From: JAAYCI01 sp964369525
Lineage (GTDB): Bacteria > Bacillota > Clostridia > Oscillospirales > Ruminococcaceae
Length of the DNA stretch: 51,355 nt
Direction of reading: 5' to 3'
Assembly (NCBI GenBank): GCA_964369525.1
Contig: CAYJEW010000009.1
Span: 1 to 51,355, forward strand
Shown: piece after piece, positions 16,699-23,652 of the stretch
Layout: each line of letters opens with the position of its first letter
How positions within the stretch are numbered: the first letter of the stretch is position 1
Position numbers and translations under genes: made by a program
The notes under the pieces: model-generated
Database searches by the model: none
Told to the model about the DNA's origin: nothing
What the model saw: the letters and a program-made list of their open reading frames with translations, nothing else

Positions 16699-16980
16699 CT
16701 TAAGCGTTAGGGAGTAAAACGAACCACGCCTACCACGGCCAATTTTTGCGGTATATTGCGTTATCCTCACTCGCAATACACCAAGTATTACTAGCTCGTC
16801 TGCCTTATCTACCGCAAAAATTTGCAGGTGGTAGGTTTTGCAAATTTTTTATACCGCCAAAAGTTCTAAAATAAGAAAGTGCGGCGCTGTAAGGCTTGCG
16901 CCTTGCTGAGGCGCACTGACGCAGTTTTAGGGCTTTTGGCTAAATAAAAAACGGGTTTGTTTTATTCCCTAACGCTTAAG
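16699..16980. mobile_element. MITE-like 282-bp element with 27-bp terminal inverted repeats
   Basis: The sequence at 16699-16725 recurs inverted at 16954-16980 with two mismatches; both ends begin CTTAAGCGTTAGGGA. Inside is a strong cruciform: AATTTTTGCGGTA (16741-16753) pairs with its complement at 16810-16822, and TATTGCG pairs with CGCAATA (16754-16778). There is no reading frame of useful length, as expected for a non-autonomous element or a structured RNA. I see no clear target-site duplication. Confidence 0.6.
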
Positions 16981-17009
16981 CGTAAATTCACTGTTAGCGC
17001 TGTATAAAA

Positions 17010-17105
17010 GGCGCAGCATTTGTTGATTTTGCTATAAAATATACATTATGTATACTAAACAAACAAGCAAAGCGCCTGCAAACCGCGGGTGCTTTATTAT
17101 TTTTA
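17010..17105 (+). repeat. 90-bp intergenic module, copy C
   Basis: GGCG, ATTTGTTGATTTTGC, TATAAAATATAC, ATATAC-N5-GTATAC (17039-17055), an A/C-rich stretch, then an 11-bp hairpin (17069-17079 with 17085-17095) and ATTATTTTT. No + strand gene lies upstream within 2.7 kb, so this hairpin is not simply a gene terminator. Confidence 0.6.
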
Positions 17106-17354
17106 GTTTGCGCTGCGCGGGCGCAGTGGCGCAGTTAGGTGCGCAGGGGTTTATGGCGCATGGCGCAGTTTGTGGCTTCTTTTATAAAAAAATGTATTTA
17201 TAAAGGTAATCTTTAAATATAGCTATTCCATGTTTGCCAATTTTTATATATACTAGGTAACTGGGCGGTAATGCCATGCCCTTATTAAAACAGCTGTAAA
17301 AAGTACCGAAAAAAGGGACAACAAACTACATATTGTATATTGCGGAGGCTCACA

Positions 17355-18329
17355 GTGGAACAAACATCAAGCGTGAAAACAAGCTCGAAAACAAGAAAAG
17401 GGCGTATAAAAAGAATAGTTTTGGCAGTATTACTATTGCTTTTAATATTTTATATAGTTCTGCGGGTTTTGCCCCACGAAGTATATGCCGGCAGCTCAAG
17501 GTTTGCAAAAGAGCCAAGCGGCGCGCCGCTGGTTATTGCTCATGGCGGCGCAAAACACCTGTACCCGGAAAACACAATAATGGCTTTTGAAGAAAGCTAC
17601 GCCATGGGGGCAGATGTTTTAGAGGTAGACTTGTGCCTTACAGCCGACAACGTGCTGATAACACACCACGACCTAACCGTAGACGCAACCTCGAGCGCTA
17701 CAGGCGCTGTTAGAAGTTTTAGCTTGGCAGAAATAACCGAGCTAAATTTTGGGGCAAATTTTGTTAGCTTAAATGGCGACGAGCCGTATAAAAACGAAAC
17801 CTCGCCCGAAGTTTTGCAAAGGCTTGTTCCCATGACGGTAGAGCAGATGTTTACAACATTTGGCACAGATGTTCTTTATATATTAGAAATTAAAGACGAG
17901 GGCCAAGACGGCATACTTGCCGCAGAGGAGCTTAACAGGCTTATAAATGAATACTCTATGCAAGAGTATGTTTGCGTTGCGTCGTTTCATGGCGAGGTTA
18001 TAGAGCATTTTCGAGCAATTAAGCATGAAGATGTAAACATAACAACCGACTATGGCACATCTTTTGAATTTATAGCGCTTGGCTTTTTAGGCCTTGATAT
18101 ATTACTAGATTATGAGTACGCAGGCTTTCAGCTGCCCAGCAATTTCAGTGGCGTACCGCTTAACAACAGCTTTGTTAGCAGCCTTGCCCAAAACAGCAAC
18201 ATGTTTTTGCACTACTGGACGATAAACGATAAAGAAGAGATGCGAGAGCTTATATTGCTTGGGTGCGATGGCATAATTACCGACAGGCCCGATATTTTGA
18301 TAGAGCTTTTAGAAGAGATGGGGTACTAG
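17355..18329 (+). CDS. Membrane-anchored glycerophosphodiester phosphodiesterase
   Basis: 324 residues. One N-terminal membrane helix follows a basic stretch (RKGRIKR, then VLAVLLLLLIFYIVL). The rest is a GDPD TIM barrel: IAHGGAKHLYPENT carries the first catalytic His, LEVDLCLTADNVLITHHDLT the metal-binding Glu/Asp and the second His, EIKDEG a metal ligand, and YWTINDKEEMRELILLGCDGIITDRPD the family end. It would cleave glycerophosphodiesters or lipid/teichoic acid glycerophosphate outside the membrane. The start is GTG at 17355, six bases after CGGAGG (17343-17348); the TTG at 17340 lies before that site. The 240 bp upstream of the start show no gene. Confidence 0.9.
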   Translation: MEQTSSVKTSSKTRKGRIKRIVLAVLLLLLIFYIVLRVLPHEVYAGSSRFAKEPSGAPLVIAHGGAKHLYPENTIMAFEESYAMGADVLEVDLCLTADNVLITHHDLTVDATSSATGAVRSFSLAEITELNFGANFVSLNGDEPYKNETSPEVLQRLVPMTVEQMFTTFGTDVLYILEIKDEGQDGILAAEELNRLINEYSMQEYVCVASFHGEVIEHFRAIKHEDVNITTDYGTSFEFIALGFLGLDILLDYEYAGFQLPSNFSGVPLNNSFVSSLAQNSNMFLHYWTINDKEEMRELILLGCDGIITDRPDILIELLEEMGY

Positions 18330-18374
18330 CCAAGGCTATATACTTTGCGCCGGCGGCCCCGCAGATATACAGCA

Positions 18375-18403
18375 TTGATTTTATGCATAACTTATAATAC
18401 AAT
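18375..18403 (+). promoter_or_regulatory. Promoter of the MBOAT/DHHW genes
   Basis: TTGATT (18375-18380), a 17-bp spacer, then TACAAT (18398-18403). The predicted start near 18410 leaves a leader of about 110 nt before the TTG start codon at 18520. Confidence 0.55.
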
Positions 18404-18519
18404 TTGCTTATAAATTAGCAGCGCCGGTTTTTAGCGCGTTAACCCGCAAACCCGTAAAACAACACTTGCGGCAGGCAGATTCTAATAAAATTTTGTGCTG
18501 CGCATATAAGGAGATACAC

Positions 18520-19932
18520 TTGCTTTTTTCGAGCCTTACATTTTTTTTGGTGTTTTTGCCGGTTGTGTTTTTGTTGTGCCGTGTATTGCCGCTAAAAGGC
18601 CAAAACGCTTTGCTGCTTGTAGCAAGCCTTTTGTTCTACGCATGGGGCGAGCCGGTTTATATTTTTTTAATGCTTTTGTCTATTACGGCCAACTTTTTGG
18701 GCGGCCTTGCGCTGGCAAAAGCTGGCGCAAACAGCCGCGCGGCAAAGGGCGTGCTTTTTGCGGTAGTGGCGGTAAACCTTGCGCTGCTGGGCTACTTTAA
18801 ATATTACGGTTTTGCCGCCGAAATGCTACAAAGCGTGTTTGCGCAGGATATACTGCCGGCGCGCAGCATTGTGTTGCCGATAGGCATTAGTTTTTACACA
18901 TTTCAGGCCATGAGCTATATTATAGACCTATACCGTGGGCGCATTGAGGTGCAGCGCTCTTGGTTTAAACTGGCGCTGTACATTAGCTTTTTCCCGCAGC
19001 TAATTGCAGGGCCTATAGTACAGTACGGTACGGTTGAAAAACAGCTTAGCCAGCGCAGCGCAAGCTTTGCCGATACAGCCTATGGCACAAAGCGGTTTTT
19101 GTATGGGCTTGCAAAAAAGGTGGTGCTGGCAAATGCGTTTGCCATGAAGGCCGACGAGATATTTGGCCTTGCAGCTGCAGATATATCAACTCCGCTTGCG
19201 TGGCTTGGGGCGGCGTACTACGCGTTTCAGATATACTACGACTTTTCCGGCTACTCCGACATGGCAATAGGCCTTGGGCGGATGTTTGGCTTTCACTTCC
19301 CAGAAAATTTCAACTACCCTTACATCTCTGCCAGCATAACCGAGTTTTGGCGCCGATGGCACATCTCGCTGTCCACCTGGTTTAGGGAGTATTTATACAT
19401 TCCGCTGGGTGGCAACCGCAAAGGCAGCGCAAGAACATATATAAACCTTATGATAGTTTTTTTGGCCACGGGTATATGGCACGGGGCCAGCATGCAGTTT
19501 GTTGCGTGGGGTGTGTTTTATGGAGCGCTGCTGATAGTAGAGCGGCTGTTTTTAGGCAGGCTGCTTGAAAAGCTACCTGCATTTTTGGGCAGGGTATACG
19601 CCATGGTGGCGGTGCTGGTGGGCTGGGTGATATTCCGCGCGCCGGGCCTGCGCGCCGGCGGCAGCATTATTAAGGCGATGTTTATACCCACAGCAGGCAA
19701 CGCGGCCTATCCCGTATTGCGCTATATCGATGCTCGCATGGTAATTCTTTTGGTGGTGGCGGTGCTGCTGTGTGGTGTGTTGGTGCGCCTTGTGCCAAGG
19801 TTTAAGGCTGCGCTGTATTCGGCAGATGCCACAGGCGCTGTGCAAAGCGCAGGGCTGCTACTGCTGGGTTTTTACAGCTTGGTACTGCTTATATCAGATA
19901 CATACAACCCGTTTATCTATTTCCGTTTTTAA
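18520..19932 (+). CDS. MBOAT family O-acyltransferase (AlgI/PatA/DltB-like)
   Basis: 470 residues with about ten membrane helices. LFSSLTFFLVFLPVVFLL is the typical start and FYAWGEPVYIFLMLLSI follows. The catalytic region contains FWRRWHISLSTWFREYLYIPLGGN near residue 277 and the conserved His of GIWHGAS near 318. These enzymes move acyl groups across the membrane for O-acylation of extracellular polysaccharide or peptidoglycan. The TTG at 18520 is chosen because AAGGAG at 18508-18513 sits six bases before it, and the protein then begins exactly as the family does. The SGNH/DHHW gene 40 bp downstream is its usual partner. The polymer modified is unknown. Confidence 0.9.
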   Translation: MLFSSLTFFLVFLPVVFLLCRVLPLKGQNALLLVASLLFYAWGEPVYIFLMLLSITANFLGGLALAKAGANSRAAKGVLFAVVAVNLALLGYFKYYGFAAEMLQSVFAQDILPARSIVLPIGISFYTFQAMSYIIDLYRGRIEVQRSWFKLALYISFFPQLIAGPIVQYGTVEKQLSQRSASFADTAYGTKRFLYGLAKKVVLANAFAMKADEIFGLAAADISTPLAWLGAAYYAFQIYYDFSGYSDMAIGLGRMFGFHFPENFNYPYISASITEFWRRWHISLSTWFREYLYIPLGGNRKGSARTYINLMIVFLATGIWHGASMQFVAWGVFYGALLIVERLFLGRLLEKLPAFLGRVYAMVAVLVGWVIFRAPGLRAGGSIIKAMFIPTAGNAAYPVLRYIDARMVILLVVAVLLCGVLVRLVPRFKAALYSADATGAVQSAGLLLLGFYSLVLLISDTYNPFIYFRF

Positions 19933-19972
19933 AGGCAGTTTTACTTAGTAAGAAGAAAGGGGTGGCAGGCGC

Positions 19973-21079
19973 ATGAAGGGTTCTCGACTGCTTGTTTTTG
20001 GCTTTTTAGCGCTTATGCTGCTGCCGTTTCCGCTGTGGCTGTTGCTCCGAGGCGGGCTGGACACTACCAACTACGAAAATCGCAGCGGCGTAAGCTTTCC
20101 TGTGCTAAGCGCAGAAAATATTGCGCAGTTCCCACAGCAGTTTGAGGCGTGGCTGGGCGATGCCGCGCCGTTTCGCAACCAGATGATGGCGCTAAACTCT
20201 GCGCTAAACCGCACGGTGGGTACGCTTAACTCAGAAGATGTGCTGCTGGGCGAAGACGGCTGGCTTTTTTTGAAGGACGTGGCAGACTCTAGCAGCTTGT
20301 CTGACTATCAGGGGCTAACATCATACAGTGAGCAGCAGCTGGCAGATATTACCGCACAGATAAACGAGCTGCAAAGCATTTTAAGCGCACACGGCACCCA
20401 GCTGGTAATAACATTTGCACCGGCAAAAGAGGGCGTGTATGCGCAGTATATGCCAAGCTATATTCCTGTTGTGGGGCAGACCACCCGTGTGCAGCAGCTG
20501 TGCCAAAGCGTGGCGGCAAACAGCAATGTGCCAATAATATTTGCGCAGCAAAGCCTTATAGATGCGGCGCAGCAAGCGCAGGTGTATTATAAGTACGACA
20601 CCCACTGGAACGAGGTTGGCGCATGGGTGGCCACGCAAGAAATTTTTGCGGCAATAGGCTTTGAGTACGCCGAAGAGCTGCCGCAAGTAAGTATAAATGA
20701 AGCCATGCCGTACCCGCAAGACCTAGCAAACATTAGCGCGTCTTGGGAGGTGGCAGGCGACGACCACTACTACACGGTAAACCCTCCCACAGCAGAGTTG
20801 CTACACGAGAGCGAGGGCGGCAACATTACTGTTTACGAGGGCAGCGGCGAGCATAGCCTTTTGTTTGTACGGGATAGCTTTGGGCAGTCGATGGCGCCTA
20901 TATTGGCGCAGGCGTTTGGCGAGAGCGTTGCTATACATGGCAACAATCTAACGGCTGAAAATCTAGCAGGGTTTGCCGCTGAACCACCAAGCTATATTAT
21001 AATAGAGGTAGCCGAGCGCTATAGCGACACGCTGCAAAGCAAGCTGGCAACACTTATAGATTATTATAGTGGCGTTTAA
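19973..21079 (+). CDS. DHHW/AlgX-like O-acetylation protein (SGNH-type)
   Basis: 368 residues: one N-terminal membrane anchor (LLVFGFLALMLLPFPLWLLL), then an extracytoplasmic SGNH-hydrolase-like domain. YKYDTHWNEVGAW near residue 208 holds the Asp-His pair, and VRDSFGQSM near 300 the nucleophilic Ser, the arrangement of AlgX/AlgJ/PatB-type acetyltransferases. The N-terminal FEAWLGDAAPFRNQ block is also typical of the DHHW family. It should complete acyl transfer to a glycan outside the membrane using acyl groups delivered by the MBOAT protein encoded upstream. AAAGGGG at 19956-19962 is the ribosome site. A bidirectional terminator lies about 95 bp downstream. Confidence 0.88.
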   Translation: MKGSRLLVFGFLALMLLPFPLWLLLRGGLDTTNYENRSGVSFPVLSAENIAQFPQQFEAWLGDAAPFRNQMMALNSALNRTVGTLNSEDVLLGEDGWLFLKDVADSSSLSDYQGLTSYSEQQLADITAQINELQSILSAHGTQLVITFAPAKEGVYAQYMPSYIPVVGQTTRVQQLCQSVAANSNVPIIFAQQSLIDAAQQAQVYYKYDTHWNEVGAWVATQEIFAAIGFEYAEELPQVSINEAMPYPQDLANISASWEVAGDDHYYTVNPPTAELLHESEGGNITVYEGSGEHSLLFVRDSFGQSMAPILAQAFGESVAIHGNNLTAENLAGFAAEPPSYIIIEVAERYSDTLQSKLATLIDYYSGV

Positions 21080-21172
21080 TATGGGCAAGGGCTTTTGCGC
21101 CAGCCTGCGCTGCGCGGCTGTTTGAGATAAGCGCCTGCAAGTATTGCAGCGGCAAATTATACTGCAACAAAT

Positions 21173-21205
21173 AAAACGAGCTGTCCAAAAAGGACAGCTC
21201 GTTTT
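21173..21205. terminator. Bidirectional terminator between the DHHW and lipoprotein genes
   Basis: A perfect 14-bp stem, AAAACGAGCTGTCC (21173-21186) with its complement at 21192-21205, loop AAAAA. The A/T ends serve both strands, fitting the convergent genes. Confidence 0.85.
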
Positions 21206-21229
21206 GATGTTTCTGCTATTAGGCAGTTA

Positions 21230-21835
21230 TTAGCCCATTGTGATGGTAGGAGTAGCGCCATCTTCGCCCATGTTGATATCAAGTGTGGTGGAAGCAGAGA
21301 AGTTTGCACCGTAGAAGTCAACTGCATTGCCTTCGCCGTCAACAGCCCTGATGTCCCATGTAGCGTCTGCAGTGCCTACAGCGTCGGTGGTGAACTCAAG
21401 CACGCCGTCAACCTCGAAGATGCTGTCGCCCAGAAGGTCGGTGCCGAAATCTTCTTGAGTGGAAGGAGTGATGTACAGCTCGTAAATCTCAAAGCCGGTG
21501 CTGTTGGTGATGGTAAGATCTTGGCTGTAGTACTCTTCTTCGGTAGCTTCGCTTGTAGCAGCTTCGCTTGTAGCAGCCTCGCTTGTAGCAACTTCGCTTG
21601 TNNNNNNNNNNNNNNNNNNNNNNNNNNNNNNNNNNNNNNNNNNNNNNNNNNNNNNNNNNNNNNNNNNNNNNNNNNNNNNNNNNNNNNNNNNNNNNNNNNN
21701 NTCGCTTGTAGCAACTTCGCTTGTTGCAGCAACAGAAGAAGCGGCGTCTGCTACGGAAGAGTCGGCCTCAGAGGAACAAGCAGTGAAAGCAAGTACCAGG
21801 CTAAGTGCCAATAGAAGTGTGATTAGTTTTTTCAT
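21230..21835 (-). CDS. Lipoprotein with TSEAA tandem repeats and a C-terminal beta domain (assembly gap inside)
   Basis: A signal peptide ends in a lipobox (LAFTAC, Cys20), followed by Ser/Ala-rich linker and tandem TSEAA/TSEVA pentapeptides. These are interrupted by exactly 100 N (21602-21701), so the true length is unknown. After an acidic EATEEEYYSQ comes a domain of about 90 residues (LTITNSTGFEIYELYITPS, then FGTDLLGD, WDIRAVDGEGNAVDFYG), a pattern I have seen in secreted bacterial proteins without a named function. AAAGGAG sits seven bases before the ATG. The repeat probably forms a flexible stalk holding the domain away from the membrane, which is inference. Confidence 0.75.
   Translation of the reverse strand: MKKLITLLLALSLVLAFTACSSEADSSVADAASSVAATSEVATSXXXXXXXXXXXXXXXXXXXXXXXXXXXXXXXXXXTSEVATSEAATSEAATSEATEEEYYSQDLTITNSTGFEIYELYITPSTQEDFGTDLLGDSIFEVDGVLEFTTDAVGTADATWDIRAVDGEGNAVDFYGANFSASTTLDINMGEDGATPTITMG
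21541..21730 (-). repeat. 15-bp coding tandem repeat with scaffold gap
   Basis: Units of 15 bp read ACAAGCGAAGCTGCT on the minus strand (Thr-Ser-Glu-Ala-Ala), with GTT for Val in some. About four units lie on one side of the N block and two on the other. The 100 N is likely a placeholder, so copy number is undetermined. Confidence 0.85.
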
Positions 21836-21872
21836 GTTAGTCTCCTTTTTTTTGCGTTATGCGGATGTTATG

Positions 21873-21890
21873 TTTGTGCAATTGCACAAA
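21873..21890. promoter_or_regulatory. 18-bp perfect palindrome in the lipoprotein leader
   Basis: TTTGTGCAATTGCACAAA is a perfect palindrome 38 bp before the lipoprotein ATG and about 8-25 nt after its predicted transcription start. It suits a dimeric repressor's operator, or a small RNA hairpin. Confidence 0.5.
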
Positions 21891-21904
21891 AAAACAACAA
21901 CCCC

Positions 21905-21933
21905 ATTGTATGATAAGCGCAATGACAAGTCAA
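21905..21933 (-). promoter_or_regulatory. Promoter of the lipoprotein gene
   Basis: Read on the minus strand: TTGACT (21933-21928), a 17-bp spacer, TACAAT (21910-21905), both close to consensus. The predicted start is near 21898, giving a leader of about 60 nt that contains the 18-bp palindrome. Confidence 0.75.
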
Positions 21934-22002
21934 GTAAATATGAGCAAAAATAGAGATTGTTATTATTTTTTAATATATGAAAAAAATGTGATAAAACATT
22001 AA

Positions 22003-22089
22003 ATCCCCCTAGAATGCCTTGTCGCCTTGCTTGCAGAGCTTATGGCAAGGTGAAGAGTGAGGGGATGGTTTTGTGAAGAAACCTTTTTG
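22003..22089 (+). ncRNA. Possible structured RNA with its own terminator
   Basis: ATCCCC (22003-22008) pairs with GGGGAT (22061-22066). Inside, after an internal loop, CCTTG (22017-22021) pairs with CAAGG (22046-22050). Immediately next, GGTTT (22067-22071) pairs with AAACC (22079-22083), followed by TTTTT. The order (closed multi-part helix, then a small hairpin with a T-run) resembles a riboswitch with expression platform or a small RNA. A possible extended -10 (TGTGATAAA, 21987-21995) lies just upstream. I do not recognise an Rfam class. The next gene begins 400 bp later, so direct control of it is doubtful. Confidence 0.35.
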
Positions 22090-22331
22090 TAACCTAATGT
22101 TTAAGTGAAAAAATAGAATATGCAGGGGTATTATAGGTTAAAATTTAGGGAAACGAGGTTGCGCATGGGTGGACGCATGGATTTTCATGGTGTGGCTTAG
22201 TGCAAAAAATGCACATATCAAAACCAAGGAGCAAAAGCTGTTGTAAAGTTTTAGGCGGTTTGGTGGGGGGCATTTGCTTGTTGCGATGCAGGCCAGTAAC
22301 ATGAAATGCGGGTGAAATTTGTGCCGAAATA

Positions 22332-22340
22332 TGGTATAAT
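22332..22340 (+). promoter_or_regulatory. Extended -10 promoter candidate for the HD-GYP gene
   Basis: TGGTATAAT is a perfect TATAAT with the extended TGn motif. No good -35 is visible. Transcription would start near 22347, giving a leader of about 150 nt. The rest of 22090-22494 shows no gene. Confidence 0.45.
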
Positions 22341-22494
22341 TAATCGAATATAGCTATAGGTGGGTTTACAGAGTAAAACATGTTTTCTTCATAATATATT
22401 AATGAATTATAGCATTTTTTGATATAAGGTTAAGGTATAGTAAAATACTGATATTTAATACATTGCTTTAAAAGTAGATTTGCAGAGGTGCGCA

Positions 22495-23556
22495 ATGAAT
22501 AAAGCAAAAAAGATAATGATTGTTGATGATAACGTCACAAACTTAAGCATTGCACGCAAGGCTTTAGATGAAGACTATGGCGTTATCCTTATTAAAGACG
22601 GCAAAATAGCGCTGGCCGAAATACCAAACACAAACCCAGACTTGATTTTGCTGGATGTAGATATGCCGGGGATGAGCGGTTTTGAAGTTATGCAAAAAAT
22701 CAAAACCGAGCTAACAGAGCCGTATAAGAGCATACCGGTAATATTTTTAACAGCAAAAGATGATGGCGGCAGCGAGTTTCAGGGGCTAAACCTAGGCGCT
22801 GTGGACTATGTGCGCAAGCCGTTTTCGGCGGCTCTTTTAAAAAAGAGGGTAGAGCTGCACTTAAAGCTACACAGCTACAACACAAACCTGCAAAATATGG
22901 TTAAAGATCAGATAACACATATAGAAGAGCTGCAGTATGCCGTTGTTTACTCCATGTCGGAGATGGTTGAAAGACGAGACCACACAACGGGCGGCCACAT
23001 TGCACGCACAAGCAAATACCTAAAAGCGCTAATGCAAAAACTAATTGAAGACTCGCCCTACTCAAGCCAGCTTGCAGAAGTGGATATGAATATGTATGTG
23101 CACGCAGCGCAGATGCATGATGTTGGCAAAATTAGTATATCAGACCAGATATTGCTGAAAGAGGGTAAGCTAACAGAAGAAGAGTACGAAATTATGAAAC
23201 AGCACACCTACTTTGGTGGCGATATATTGGAATCTTCGGTGAAAGATATTCGCAACTTCCCATTTTTGGAAACAGCTGCCCTGTTTGCCCTTTCGCACCA
23301 CGAAAAATGGAACGGCACAGGATACCCAAACGGTTTAAAAGGCGAAAATATACCTATATGCGGACGTATGCTGGCCATAGCAGATGCGTATGATGCAATT
23401 ATTTCAAAGAGGCCGTACAAGGCGGCCAAAAAGCACAAAGAGGCCGTGGAAATAATAGTTAGCGACAGTGGCGAGCATTTTGACCCTGTAATGGTAAAAG
23501 CATTTGTTGCGGTGGCCGACGAGTTTGAAGAAATATCTAAGATAGATGCAGAGTAA
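22495..23556 (+). CDS. Response regulator with HD-GYP domain (c-di-GMP phosphodiesterase)
   Basis: 353 residues. The receiver domain spans about 1-125, with the acidic pocket IVDDN, phospho-acceptor Asp54 (LLDVDMPGMSG) and the conserved Lys (VRKPF). A short helical linker leads to an HD-GYP domain: GGHIARTSKYL, His208-Asp209 in MHDVGKI, and SHHEKWNGTGYPNGLKGENIPICGR, the GYP signature. Such proteins hydrolyse cyclic di-GMP in response to phosphorylation. AGAGGTG before the ATG at 22495 sets the start. The hybrid kinase gene begins 97 bp downstream in the same direction and is a likely partner. Catalytic competence is supported by intact metal-ligand motifs. Confidence 0.93.
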   Translation: MNKAKKIMIVDDNVTNLSIARKALDEDYGVILIKDGKIALAEIPNTNPDLILLDVDMPGMSGFEVMQKIKTELTEPYKSIPVIFLTAKDDGGSEFQGLNLGAVDYVRKPFSAALLKKRVELHLKLHSYNTNLQNMVKDQITHIEELQYAVVYSMSEMVERRDHTTGGHIARTSKYLKALMQKLIEDSPYSSQLAEVDMNMYVHAAQMHDVGKISISDQILLKEGKLTEEEYEIMKQHTYFGGDILESSVKDIRNFPFLETAALFALSHHEKWNGTGYPNGLKGENIPICGRMLAIADAYDAIISKRPYKAAKKHKEAVEIIVSDSGEHFDPVMVKAFVAVADEFEEISKIDAE

Positions 23557-23652
23557 GGTATGTTTAGCCCGGTACTATATGTGCGCTATTGATAGCTGTT
23601 TAATAGGTAGGCGTGAAAACGCCGTAACTGTTTGCTGCATAGGAGAAAGCTT

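Noticed and set aside
16510..16710. 66-codon ORF between the chemoreceptor and the MITE-like element
   Set aside because: GTG start without a ribosome site, low-complexity product, and its end runs into the element's terminal repeat and a hairpin.
21541..21730. CRISPR-like array
   Set aside because: The repeats are contiguous 15-bp coding units in frame with a lipoprotein, with no spacers.
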